44,929 nt of DNA from Pleurocapsaceae cyanobacterium CSU_1_1 (GTDB lineage: Bacteria > Cyanobacteriota > Cyanobacteriia > Cyanobacteriales > Xenococcaceae). A model generated the notes under the pieces. It worked only from the letters and a program-made list of their open reading frames with translations. It did not search any database and was not told the origin of the DNA. Each line of letters begins with the position of its first letter. The first letter of the stretch is position 1. Positions 36,820 through 44,929 of the stretch are shown here, in pieces. The stretch is taken from contig JAAUOU010000024.1 of assembly GCA_012034765.1 (NCBI GenBank), positions 1 through 44,929 on the forward strand, in the 5' to 3' direction. Made by a program: the position numbers and the translations under genes.

Positions 36820-37190
36820 ATGAAATAATGTTTAAAAATGTCTCAGTAATAGAAAAAACTTGTTTTTTGAAAACTATATTTTAAAATCATTACCTAAATC
36901 ATATGGAAGAGAAATGATTTCGATCGCTTTGTTTATAGATCTACATCTTTATCTTTACCTTTGGTGCGATCGTGATTTTGCTACGCTAAAAATATAATTA
37001 CAGAAACTTAGTATTCAAAAAATGGGTTGAAAGAATTATGATATATATCAATGCGATCTGTGAGTAGGTTTCCATCGTCATTCAGACGTAGATACCTTAA
37101 GAGAAAATAAATAGTCAACAAAATTTATTAACTATAGAGAATTATTGCTCTAGCTGTAAAATATTTTCAAATCAGGAGAAATTAAAATCA
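36820..37190. other. AT-rich spacer holding the psbU leader
   Basis: This 371-bp gap between the divergent unknown gene and psbU contains no open frame that looks coding. It should hold both promoters. The only clear signal is the psbU ribosome binding site at its right end. Confidence 0.6.
37174..37179 (+). promoter_or_regulatory. Ribosome binding site of psbU
   Basis: AGGAGA lies 11 bases before the ATG at 37191, one of the few strong Shine-Dalgarno sequences in the window. It fits a highly expressed photosynthesis gene and fixes the start. Confidence 0.8.
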
Positions 37191-37598
37191 ATGAAGAGAT
37201 TCGTAGGCGTTGTCGCTGCCTTATTATTAATTGTCGGTGCTTGGGGATTTGCTCCCACAGCTCATGCTAGTGCAGGAATATTTACTGTCCAGCCTTCAAC
37301 GCTTTTAGCTCGTGTCAATACATCTGATGCCAAGCGTAAGGAATTGATTAAGGGTAAATTAGACCTGAATAATAGTGATGTTCGAGAATTCCGTAGACTG
37401 CGTGGATTTTATCCAGATCTAGCTAGTAAAATCATCCAAAACGCTCCCTACAACTCGGTAGAAGATGTTTTAGATATTCCTGGCTTGAGTCCTAGTCAAG
37501 CAGAACGCTTACAGGCTAACATAGATGAGTTTTTTGTGACGGATGTAGAAGCTTCCATGAACGCTGGGGGCGATCGCTATAATCCTGGACTATATTAG
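37191..37598 (+). CDS. psbU: Photosystem II 12 kDa extrinsic protein (PsbU)
   Basis: A 135-residue lumenal subunit that stabilises the oxygen-evolving complex. An N-terminal signal peptide (MKRFVGVVAALLLIVGAWGF, then APTAHASA with an AxA-type cleavage site) sends it to the thylakoid lumen. The mature part carries the helix-hairpin-helix-like core KLDLNNSDVREFRRLRGFYP, ASKIIQNAPYNSVEDVLDIPGLS and the conserved end RYNPGLY. It is a single-gene unit with a strong ribosome binding site and a rho-independent terminator. Confidence 0.97.
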   Translation: MKRFVGVVAALLLIVGAWGFAPTAHASAGIFTVQPSTLLARVNTSDAKRKELIKGKLDLNNSDVREFRRLRGFYPDLASKIIQNAPYNSVEDVLDIPGLSPSQAERLQANIDEFFVTDVEASMNAGGDRYNPGLY

Positions 37599-37646
37599 AC
37601 TAACTTAATTGCTATCACGCTTAAAGCTTTTAAAGGTAACTTTATG

Positions 37647-37677
37647 ACCACGTTTATTGATTAAGCGTGGTTTTTTT
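37647..37677 (+). terminator. Rho-independent terminator after psbU
   Basis: ACCACG (37647-37652) pairs with CGTGGT (37666-37671) and is followed by seven T. An alternative longer-range pairing of CACGCTTAA upstream with TTAAGCGTG is also possible. It lies 48 bases past the psbU stop. Confidence 0.85.
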
Positions 37678-37723
37678 GACCCTATATGGCATGATGTCCA
37701 ATTGAAATTTAAGATAACCAAAA

Positions 37724-39354
37724 TTGATTTACCCTAAGTTTGATGTAATAGTTGTGGGTTCAGGAGCTGCGGGGCTTTATGGTGCTTTATGTCTGCCTGA
37801 CAATTTGTCAGTAGCTTTGGTCACCAAAGATCAGTTAAATACAGGAGCTAGTGATTGGGCGCAGGGTGGGATTGCTGCTGCGATCAGTGCTGAAGATTCT
37901 CCTGAGTTACATTTAAACGACACACTCAAGGCGGGAGCGGGATTATGCGATCGCCATGCAGTTCAATTTTTAGTAGATCATGCGGAAAGTTCAATTAAAT
38001 CTTTAGTAGAGATGGGAGTGGCATTTGATCGACATCAAAGCCAGCTAGCTATGACCCTAGAAGCAGCCCATTCTCGCCCTAGAGTACTTCATGCTGCCGA
38101 TACTACGGGCAGGGCGATCGTGGCGACTTTAGCGCAACAGGTATTACAAAAAATAATATTCAGGTATTATCCCAGGCATTTGCCCTCAAGCTTTGGCTAA
38201 ATTCCCGCCAAGAGTGTCAGGGTATCAGTATTTTAAAAGACCATCATGTGAGTTGGATTCAAGCAGGGGCAGTTATCCTCGCCACAGGAGGAGGAGGACA
38301 GGTATTTTCCCAGACTACTAATCCCGAGGTAAGTACGGGAGATGGAGTAGCGATCGCCTGGCGTAGTGGAGCAACAATTAGAGATCCAGAATTTGTCCAG
38401 TTTCATCCCACGGCTTTAACTGTACCTGGCGCACCCAGATTTTTAATTAGTGAGGCGGTTAGGGGAGAAGGAGCGCACTTAATTGACCATAGTGGTAAAC
38501 GTTTTGCTTTTGACTATCATCCTGACGGAGAATTAGCCCCTAGAGATATAGTCAGCCGAGCTATCTTCAGTCATTTACAAAAGACAGGGGAAAGTCATGT
38601 TTTTCTCGATCTCCAAGCAATTCCTCCAGAGCGCATCCGTTATCGTTTTCCGAATATTATTCGTGTCTGTCAACATTGGGATGTAGATATCTTTACTAAG
38701 CCAATTCCCGTAACGCCTGCTGCTCATTATTGGATGGGCGGAATTGTCGTTGATACGATGAATCAAACTTCGATTCCTGGACTATATGCCGTAGGAGAAA
38801 CTGCTAGTACTGGAGTACACGGAGCAAATCGTCTGGCGAGTAATTCTTTGTTGGAATGTGTTGTCTATGCTGCTCAACTGGCAAAATTACAACCTCTTTC
38901 CCTGCCAACTGTTGTTGCACCAGTAATTCAGGAAATATCTGCTGATTGGGAAATAGAGTTAAAGTTAGTGACTTCCATTAGAAATCAATTACCCGAATTG
39001 ATGTGGCAGAGTGCGGGAATATGCCGTACTGCAAGGATTATGGAGCAGGCGATCGCTCAAGTAAAAGATTGGCGATCGCAAATGCACAATTTAACCCTGA
39101 ATCAATATGTGACTGTATCGCCGACACAACAGTTCAAACTACCTCATGCCAACGCAGAATCGCAGTTAAAACTATATGCAGAAACACTCAATCTACTTGA
39201 TATAGGCTATCTAATTCTTCAAAGCGCAGCATTCCGCACTGAAAGCCGTGGTGGACATTATCGTGAAGATTATCCTGACACTTTAGATAGCTGGCAAGAG
39301 CATACAATCATTCACCAGGAGCAGTGGAGTAAAGGGCTACGCCCTGGCTCTTAG
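37724..39354 (+). CDS. nadB: L-aspartate oxidase (frameshifted at 38148-38153)
   Basis: NadB oxidises L-aspartate to iminoaspartate, the first step of NAD synthesis. The N-terminus has the FAD motif FDVIVVGSGAAGLYGAL, then TGASDWAQGGIAAAI and HSRPRVLHAADTTGRAI. Later come ILATGGGGQVFSQTTNP, GDGVAIAWRSGA, EFVQFHPTAL, EAVRGEGAHL and the tail TESRGGHYREDYP. The frame is lost at an A6 run; one more A gives QKNNIQVLSQAFALKLWLNS and a single protein of normal length (about 540 residues). The likely start is TTG 37724 (MIYPKFDVIVV), since no ATG is in frame upstream before stops. It is convergent with nadD, so two NAD genes are adjacent. The stop codon lies in a GCTCTTA repeat. Confidence 0.9.
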
Positions 39355-39374
39355 CTCTTAGCTCTTAGCTCTTG
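39347..39374 (+). repeat. STRR, unit GCTCTTA, covering the nadB stop
   Basis: Three GCTCTTA units and one GCTCTTG. The nadB TAG (39352-39354) is inside the first unit, so the last residues (PGS) are partly repeat-encoded. It fills most of the short gap to the convergent nadD. Confidence 0.85.
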
Positions 39375-39385
39375 AGTAAATCTAT

Positions 39386-39952
39386 TTAGTTGATTTGATA
39401 TAAATTCCACCGCTCAATATAATCTTTAACCGAAGGAGTAACTAAACTTTGGTCTTTTTGCACACGGTAAGCACTTGAAGATACCTGCGAGACATTTAAA
39501 CTGGCGATCGCATATTCTCCACCCAGACAATTCAAGCTGGCTAAATCTGCCGTTTCAATGCCATATCCCACACGGGGTACAATTAACATTTTTACTTGTG
39601 CTAGTAATTCTTTAATACAATACCAGCTATGGATTTGCGGTAAAATATCCGAACCAATTACCAAGCTCAACTCAATATTCTGTCCCCATTTTTTCCTCGC
39701 TTTGTTGACGGTAATTAAAGTATAGCGATCGCTTAATTCTGGATGGACACTAGTATTTTTCAGCTTCAGATCGCTAATTGCCAGCTGCAACATTTGGCTG
39801 CGGTATTGCAAGGGGGTTTGATCCTGTTTAAACGGGTTATCTGATGCCCAAACTACTACGCGATCGTAATGCTGTGATAGCCAGTGTAAAATAGTCTGAT
39901 GTCCTATGGTTGGGGGATCGGCACTTGTGCCAAACAAAGCAATTTTTTTCAT
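39386..39952 (-). CDS. nadD: Nicotinate-nucleotide adenylyltransferase
   Basis: A 188-residue nucleotidyltransferase. It has the GTSADPPTIGHQTIL version of the GxFxPxHxGH motif near residue 8, ASDNPFKQDQTPLQYRSQM, a GSDILPQIHSWY block near 103 and the C-terminal SSSAYRVQKDQSLVTPSVKDYIE (the ISSTxIR-like motif). NadD adenylates nicotinate mononucleotide in NAD synthesis. It converges on nadB, supporting the assignment over phosphopantetheine adenylyltransferase, which is shorter. Confidence 0.88.
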   Translation of the reverse strand: MKKIALFGTSADPPTIGHQTILHWLSQHYDRVVVWASDNPFKQDQTPLQYRSQMLQLAISDLKLKNTSVHPELSDRYTLITVNKARKKWGQNIELSLVIGSDILPQIHSWYCIKELLAQVKMLIVPRVGYGIETADLASLNCLGGEYAIASLNVSQVSSSAYRVQKDQSLVTPSVKDYIERWNLYQIN

Positions 39953-40113
39953 TAATGGCTAGTTACTGAGTTTAGTTTGGCTAATGAGACTAGAATACGG
40001 AGAAAGCAAACGAGGTCTAACTTTATAATTATGAATAATTTTCAATTAAATCTAATTACTATCAATGCAAAAATCTCTGGGATATCACAGTTAGACAGTA
40101 AAAGTATGACCCC

Positions 40114-41019
40114 ATGAACTATTTTTTATTAACTATCACCGTGATTTCTGTCACCGTGGGTATTTTCATCGGGGCATTAATTGTCTGGTTTATTTATTTT
40201 TGGCGACAACGAGAGATTGTTGATAGCTTAATGAAGCCAGAAGATGTAATCGGCTTATGGGGGATTGTTGAACTGCCTTTTGATGCTCAGAGCAAGGGTG
40301 ACGAGGTACATTATCTCAATTCTATCGGGCGACAACAGCAGGCAGAATTATTACGGGATGCCCGTATCGCTGAAGCCACTGCCAAAGCGGAATCCAACAT
40401 TAAAGATTCGGCGAACAAAAAATCTACTTCCCTCAGACAAATTGGTCGAGATTTAGAAATTGCCAAAGCCGAAGCGGAAAAAAGAATCCGTGACGCTGTA
40501 ACTAAACGAGAAGCTTTGGTTGCTGAAGCCGAAGCGGAGGTAATAGCTAAGATAGCTAAAGCTGAAGCCGAATTAGCAGTTCAAAATGAACGAATCAAAC
40601 AGGTAAAACAGCAGCTACAGGCAGATATAGTCGCCCCAGCCGAAGCAAAATGTAAGCAAGCGATCGCCAAAGCGAAAGGAGATGCTGCTAGTATTATTGA
40701 AAATGGAAAAGCTCAAGCTGAAGGTACACAACGTCTGGCAGAGTCTTGGAAAGCAGCAGGGGCAGATGCTAAAGATATCTTCTTGTTCCAAAAGCTAGAA
40801 ACTTTAATGAAAATGATGGCTGCGGGAATACCTAACGTAAAGGTTGAAAGCCTAACTGTAATTGACGGTAAAGACGGTGGTAAAGCCACTCAAATTGCTT
40901 CTTTTGTGGAACAGCTACGACAAACTACAGGGGTAGACGTTGCCCAGGTAGCCCAGAATCTTACTAGCAACAACACCAATAAATCAGTTAAGAAACTGCA
41001 AGCAAGCGAGATCGACTAA
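40114..41019 (+). CDS. Flotillin-like membrane coiled-coil protein lacking most of the SPFH domain
   Basis: A 301-residue protein. One N-terminal transmembrane helix (about 5-30, YFLLTITVISVTVGIFIGAL) is followed by a short linker and then a long Ala/Glu/Lys-rich coiled coil. The stretch from DEVHYLNSIGRQQQAELLRD through VQNERIKQVKQQLQADIVAP, EAKCKQAIAKAKGDAASIIE, AQAEGTQRLAESWKAAG and IFLFQKLETLMKMMAAGIPN matches the C-terminal half of flotillins closely. Ordinary flotillins have about 150 more residues of SPFH domain between the membrane anchor and the coiled coil; here only about 40 residues (PEDVIGLWGIVELPFDAQSK) occupy that place. It may be an in-frame deletion product or a short paralogue. 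Flotillins organise membrane microdomains. The neighbours give no functional clue. Confidence 0.75.
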   Translation: MNYFLLTITVISVTVGIFIGALIVWFIYFWRQREIVDSLMKPEDVIGLWGIVELPFDAQSKGDEVHYLNSIGRQQQAELLRDARIAEATAKAESNIKDSANKKSTSLRQIGRDLEIAKAEAEKRIRDAVTKREALVAEAEAEVIAKIAKAEAELAVQNERIKQVKQQLQADIVAPAEAKCKQAIAKAKGDAASIIENGKAQAEGTQRLAESWKAAGADAKDIFLFQKLETLMKMMAAGIPNVKVESLTVIDGKDGGKATQIASFVEQLRQTTGVDVAQVAQNLTSNNTNKSVKKLQASEID

Positions 41020-41072
41020 TAATCCCCTTGATACACTAGGCAATAACAAAACCAGTTGATGAGGTTAAAAAT

Positions 41073-42220
41073 ATGGTTGTAACTACAGGAATTAGCGATC
41101 GCTATCGCATCAAAACCAAACAGCTTGATATGCCTCCGCGCCTCTTGTTAGGACCAGGGCCCGCCAATGTCAATCCCAGAGTCTTAGCAGCCACCAGTGT
41201 TAGTCCTGTTGGGCATTTAGATCCAACCTATCTATTGTTAATGGATGAGATTAGAGATTTGCTGCGCTATGCTTGGCAAACGGAAAATGAATTGACAATC
41301 GCCGTAGCAGGAACAGGAACAGCAGCAATGGAGGCTACTCTGGCTAATTCTGTTGAACCTGGAGATGTGGTTTTAGTTGGGGTTAAAGGCTATTTTGGTA
41401 ATCGCCTGGTAGATATGGCGGGGCGATATGGTGCAGATGTCCGCACCATGACTAAACCTTGGGGACAGATATTTAACCTCGACGAAATTAAAAGTGACCT
41501 CGAAACCCATAAGCCAGCTATTCTTGCCTTAGTTCATGCGGAAACTTCTACAGGCGCACGGCAACCCTTGGAAGGTGTGGCGGATTTATGTCGTGAACAT
41601 AACTGTCTGCTGCTGGTAGACACCGTTACTAGCTTGGGAGGCGTTCCTTTATATATTGATGATTGGGGGATCGATCTCGCCTATAGCTGTAGCCAAAAAG
41701 GATTAGGCTGTCCTCCTGGGGCATCTCCCTTTACAATGAGTCAGCGTGCCGTAGACAAGCTCAACAACCGTACTAAACCTGTGCCGAATTGGTATTTGGA
41801 TATGACTCTGTTGGCAAAATACTGGGGCGAACAAAGGGTTTATCACCATACCGCCCCGATTAATACTAACTATGGCTTGCGGGAGTCTCTACGCATCGTT
41901 GCCGAAGAAGGATTAGAAGAACGCTGGCAGCGTCATCAACGTAATGCCGAAATGCTCTGGACTGGTTTAGCTGAAATTGGTTTAAGTTGTCATGTAGAGC
42001 AAGAATTCCGTTTACCTACCTTAACAACGGTTAAAATTCCTGATGGTGTTGATGGTAAGGCGATCGCCAAAAACTTTTGACAGAATACAATATTGAAATT
42101 GCTGGTGGTTTAGGGGAATTAGGCGGTAAAGTCTGGCGTATTGGCTTGATGGGCTACAATAGTCGTCCTGAAAATGTTTTGTTGCTGCTTGATGCCTTGG
42201 AAAAAGTTTTAAAGTCTTAG
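41073..42220 (+). CDS. Class V aminotransferase, alanine/serine-glyoxylate type (frameshifted at 42069-42073)
   Basis: A PLP enzyme of the alanine-glyoxylate / serine-glyoxylate / (S)-ureidoglycine family. It opens [20 protein letters not shown], has [44 protein letters not shown] and the Schiff-base lysine in [11 protein letters not shown] near residue 205, which are strong family signatures. In cyanobacteria it is thought to remove photorespiratory glyoxylate. The frame ends early at 42080; adding one A to the A5 run restores [20 protein letters not shown] and ends at 42218-42220, giving about 382 residues, the normal size. Confidence 0.9.
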
Positions 42221-42238
42221 GGAGAATTTTAAATTAAA

Positions 42239-42261
42239 GGGCGAATAGTATTCGCCCCTAC
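42239..42261. repeat. Palindromic repeat GGGCGAAT-AGT-ATTCGCCC
   Basis: An 8-bp perfect inverted repeat with a 3-base spacer, followed by CTAC. It belongs to the family found inside the PKS and NRPS genes (9425, 24379). It sits 18 bases past the aminotransferase stop and could also act as a weak terminator. The rest of the spacer to 42399 shows nothing else. Confidence 0.8.
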
Positions 42262-42399
42262 TGTTAAGGCGATCTCCTTTGAAATTAATTAAACATGTCA
42301 AACTCTTACAGTACTTTTCAGTTGAGTACAACGCATGGGTCAAAAGCTAAAAACTAGCTAATTAAAAGCGCAGTCTATTGAATTAGAAACTGCTGTAAA

Positions 42400-43176
42400 T
42401 TACGCCACTCCAGGAAAACGACGGTATTTGAGTAAGTAACCCAAGATCCCTAAGAGGACGATAACTGCTGCACCGATACCAATTGGACTTGGTAGCCAAA
42501 ATACCGCTTCAATATGATTTACTTCCCCTGGCTTCAGTTGCCAAACCAGACCTTTTTGGAGGGGATTTTTAGTTGGCTGAAGCTGATCTGCATTAGAAAT
42601 ACTGTGGGCAATCCAGGGAGTAGTTAACTGAAACTTTAAGTTAGCCACGGAATCTGGATTAATAATGATTTTATCCTGTTGAGTCAGAACTTTTAAAGCT
42701 CTTAAATCGATCGCCAGATCTAAATTATTTCTTTCCACAAAAACTAGATTGCTTTGATGTATCGATACCTGAGAATTAAGCTTGATTAGATCTGCTTTCT
42801 CCTTGGGGATAGTGGCATTAGGCACAACATTAGTCTGAAAAAGCTGATTAAACTTTTCGGCCAATTCTGCACCATTTCCAAAAGGAATAGTTAGCATCAA
42901 TTCCTGAGTATTTAGCTTTTCTACTTTGCAACCTAATTTACGCGATCGCTTTTCTAAACTATGCAACCACTTTTTTGTCTCGTTTGGCGCTAAGTTACTC
43001 AGCTGATCGCTAACTTTAATCTGCTGGGTAATCTCTCCACTATAGGGAGTAGCAAAATTGACTCCCACCTGATAGTCAACACAGCCTGTCAGCAAAGTAG
43101 CCAAACATAAAATAATTGGCAACAAAAATCTCATAACATTACTGTTTTTCATGATTGGTTGTTTATTACTTCGCAT
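42400..43176 (-). CDS. DUF3153-like lipoprotein with C-terminal membrane anchor
   Basis: A 258-residue protein. The N-terminal signal (VMRFLLPIILCLATLLTGC) ends in a lipobox LLTGC, so the Cys should be lipidated. The body is beta-rich and starts VDYQVGVNFATPYSGEITQQ, a pattern I associate with cyanobacterial DUF3153 proteins. A single C-terminal transmembrane helix (IGIGAAVIVLLGILGYLL) precedes the basic end KYRRFPGVA. Its function is unknown. The true start may be ATG 43152 (MKNSNVMRF), eight codons further in, which places the signal closer to the N-terminus. It is transcribed in the same direction as pmbA, 166 bases downstream of it, with a heptamer array in between. Confidence 0.75.
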   Translation of the reverse strand: MRSNKQPIMKNSNVMRFLLPIILCLATLLTGCVDYQVGVNFATPYSGEITQQIKVSDQLSNLAPNETKKWLHSLEKRSRKLGCKVEKLNTQELMLTIPFGNGAELAEKFNQLFQTNVVPNATIPKEKADLIKLNSQVSIHQSNLVFVERNNLDLAIDLRALKVLTQQDKIIINPDSVANLKFQLTTPWIAHSISNADQLQPTKNPLQKGLVWQLKPGEVNHIEAVFWLPSPIGIGAAVIVLLGILGYLLKYRRFPGVA

Positions 43177-43264
43177 TGACTAAATTTATTGTTGATCTAT
43201 AGTTGGTGGGCATTGTTAATCCACTCTGTTTATATTGTCATTGAAACAGATGCCCACCCCACTG

Positions 43265-43348
43265 TTCAATGCTCAATGCTCAATGCTCAATGCTCAATGC
43301 TCAATGTTCAATGTTCAATGCTCAATGCTCAATGTTCAATGCTCAATG
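43265..43348 (+). repeat. STRR of 12 heptamers, unit [C/T]TCAATG, covering the pmbA stop
   Basis: Twelve units in tandem, eight CTCAATG and four TTCAATG, with no other variation. The minus-strand pmbA stop (TGA, 43343-43345) falls in the last unit. This is the longest array in the window. Confidence 0.95.
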
Positions 43349-44647
43349 TCTTGCTGCGACTCCTAAGCCAGCAAACAAGATATAAGGAACATATGCACTA
43401 CTGCCGACCCATTCAGGGCGATCGCTTAAATCTACCAGATTAGAAAAAGCTTCAAAAATATTCCCTGCTACCATTGTATCTTTTACTCTGCCGACGATTT
43501 TACCCTGTTCGACTTTGTAACCTAAATCTATATTGACGGAAAATTCTCCAGCTAAAACATTAGACTGTCCCGCGCCTAAAACTTGATCAACAATGATACC
43601 TTCTGACATCCCAGCAATTAGATCTTCCACTGATGTTTGACCAGGAGCAATACAAACATTCGCTAAACTTGGGCTAGGACGGGAAATGCCGCCCCGAAAA
43701 CCATTACCACTAGAGTTAATGCCATGACGAGCAGCCCAGCGTCTATCCCAATAAAACTGCTTAACTACGCCCTGTTCAATTAGATGTTTTTTACTAGTAG
43801 GTACTCCTTCATCATCAAACTCACAGGCAGAAACCCCAATACTGGGATCTTCAAACACAGAGACACGCTGATCAGCGATCTTTTCTCCCAACTTATCCGT
43901 TAAAGGAGAGGCTTTTTGCACCACAGATTGACCAGAGAATATAGTGCCGAATATGCTGCCCATAGTGCTGCTGACAGCACTGGGAGTAAACAAGACAGGA
44001 TAAGTCCCGCTAGTAATCTTGGCTGCCTCTTCCGCCTGCTGATACTTAGTAATCAGCTTTTGCAAGATTGCTTGATAGTCGGGTTGGCGATCGCGTGTTA
44101 CTTCATAGGTATAGGCTTGTAAAAAGTCTTCTCCACGAACCAAATTGCCCGATATGACCGCACTTAAACTCTGACTATGTTGTTCAGTATAAACATTGGT
44201 GGTGGTGGCTAATTTTGCCTGGCTAGTGCCACTATGAAAGCTGACATCTACCAAAATATCAGGATTATATTGATGTACCTTGTTAATCAAATCTTCTCCC
44301 ACTCCTACTAGAGCTTCTGTAGTAGGTGGCTGATAGTTACTTTTACTCTCGATTGAATTAACGTCTTGAGCAAAGTCAAACTCCACTGGATCGCCAATTT
44401 CCGCCGTAGCGATCGCCGCATCGACCAAATCTTCTAAACGAGTTAGATCGCTTGAGCTGGCAAATCCTAACTTGCGATCGGCAATCACCCTCAAAGCAAT
44501 CCCCTCAGAAGCCTTCGTTTCCAAAGACTTCAAGCGATTGTTACCAAACTCAATGGGCGTATCCTGACTAGCAACATAAAAAACCTCCGCCTCAATTCCT
44601 TTTTTCTTTGCCAGGTCGATTACCTGTTCAACTATCTGATCCTTCAA
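43343..44647 (-). CDS. pmbA: TldD/PmbA family metalloprotease
   Basis: A 434-residue PmbA-type member of the TldD/PmbA peptidase family, which forms a heterodimeric zinc protease with TldD that processes peptides and unfolded proteins. Features: FYVASQDTPIEFGNNRLKSL and ASEGIALRVIADRKLGFASS at the N-terminus, LFTPSAVSSTMGSIFGTIFS, SVFEDPSIGVSACEFDDEGV, and SNVLAGEFSVNIDLGYKVEQ followed by GKIVGRVKDTMVAGNIFEAF near the end. PmbA lacks the HExxxH zinc site that TldD carries, and none is seen here. The start is TTG 44647: AAGGAG lies 8 bases upstream and the first in-frame ATG would remove conserved sequence. The end GVAARH is set by a heptamer repeat. Confidence 0.9.
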   Translation of the reverse strand: MKDQIVEQVIDLAKKKGIEAEVFYVASQDTPIEFGNNRLKSLETKASEGIALRVIADRKLGFASSSDLTRLEDLVDAAIATAEIGDPVEFDFAQDVNSIESKSNYQPPTTEALVGVGEDLINKVHQYNPDILVDVSFHSGTSQAKLATTTNVYTEQHSQSLSAVISGNLVRGEDFLQAYTYEVTRDRQPDYQAILQKLITKYQQAEEAAKITSGTYPVLFTPSAVSSTMGSIFGTIFSGQSVVQKASPLTDKLGEKIADQRVSVFEDPSIGVSACEFDDEGVPTSKKHLIEQGVVKQFYWDRRWAARHGINSSGNGFRGGISRPSPSLANVCIAPGQTSVEDLIAGMSEGIIVDQVLGAGQSNVLAGEFSVNIDLGYKVEQGKIVGRVKDTMVAGNIFEAFSNLVDLSDRPEWVGSSAYVPYILFAGLGVAARH

Positions 44648-44655
44648 TCCTCTTG

Positions 44656-44661
44656 CTCCTT
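44656..44661 (-). promoter_or_regulatory. Ribosome binding site deciding the TTG start of pmbA
   Basis: AAGGAG on the minus strand, 8 bases before TTG 44647. It supports a non-ATG start. Confidence 0.7.
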
Positions 44662-44782
44662 TTTTTAGCTATTAGCTTTTCTACTTAAATATTAAAGGTT
44701 AAGAGCCAAAAGACTGATTTATTATTGGTGGGCATGACTAATTGACTAATGTTTAGCTTGTCATCGAATAAGCTACCCACTC

Positions 44783-44803
44783 ATTACCCATTACCCATTA
44801 CCC
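44783..44803. repeat. STRR, unit ATTACCC
   Basis: Three exact ATTACCC units in the 282-bp region upstream of pmbA. The rest of this end region (44648-44929) has no recognisable gene. Confidence 0.8.
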
Positions 44804-44929
44804 ATTGGTGACAAGTTAAGAAAAGGTACAACTTGTCAAATGGAGTCAAATTAAAGAGTTGAAAGCATTTTAAACTGAGTAGAGAAGACAGATTGAGCGT
44901 AGATGCGATCGCTAAAATTAACAATGGCA

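Noticed and set aside
43265-43348. CRISPR array
   Set aside because: The repeats are 7 bp and directly abutting, with no unique spacers and no cas genes in the window; it is an STRR.
43189-43443. 84-codon open frame reading through the TCAATG heptamer array
   Set aside because: Its centre is a repetitive translation of the tandem repeat, and its 3' part lies antisense to the pmbA end. No start signal or family resemblance.

Overview
The window is cyanobacterial chromosome. Three things show this: the octamer GCGATCGC (HIP1) is very frequent inside genes, two photosystem II genes (psbK and psbU) are present, and heptamer tandem repeats of the STRR type are scattered through it. A genus cannot be named from the sequence alone.

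From the left edge to about 31.3 kb lies a hybrid NRPS-PKS cluster, all on the + strand. Read in order it encodes a benzoate/salicylate-CoA ligase (5'-truncated), salicylate synthase, an AcpS-like phosphopantetheinyl transferase, a KAS III-like enzyme fused to an acyl carrier protein, a TubC-docking/Cy/A(Cys)/T NRPS, a KS-AT-(degenerate MT)-KR-ACP PKS, a free-standing condensation domain, a diaminobutyrate-type transaminase, an NRPS (half-C, A with a Dab/Orn-like pocket, T, C, SyrP-like Asp beta-hydroxylase), an NRPS (HHxxxDG-less C-like interface domain, A(Asp), T), a C-A-T-R NRPS, and a class III aminotransferase. The adenylation pockets read DLYNLSLIW (Cys) and DLTKIGHIG (Asp), so the chain is predicted to be salicyl-thiazoline, a malonate-derived beta-hydroxy unit, Dab, beta-hydroxy-Asp, then one more (probably basic) residue. 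It would be released reductively as an aldehyde and aminated. Phenolate-thiazoline plus beta-hydroxyaspartate strongly suggests a mixed-ligand siderophore or other metallophore. No receptor, exporter or regulator is present, so the cluster probably continues to the left or is completed elsewhere.

An IS4-type insertion sequence (31325-32605, 16-bp terminal inverted repeats) marks the right edge of the cluster. Housekeeping genes follow: psbK (-), ubiA-type 4-hydroxybenzoate prenyltransferase (-), ppx/gppA (+), an unknown cyanobacterial gene (-), psbU (+), nadB (+), nadD (-), a flotillin-like gene lacking most of its SPFH domain (+), a class V alanine/serine-glyoxylate aminotransferase (+), a DUF3153-like lipoprotein (-) and pmbA (-).

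Two patterns run through the whole window. First, eight genes, including housekeeping genes such as nadB and ppx, carry one frameshift each, and each can be repaired by changing one base in a short homopolymer run. This looks like uncorrected long-read error rather than gene decay, and those genes are annotated here across the shift. Second, small palindromic and tandem repeats have entered coding sequence in frame, including equivalent loops of three different adenylation domains, and heptamer repeats lie on or beside the stop codons of at least six genes.
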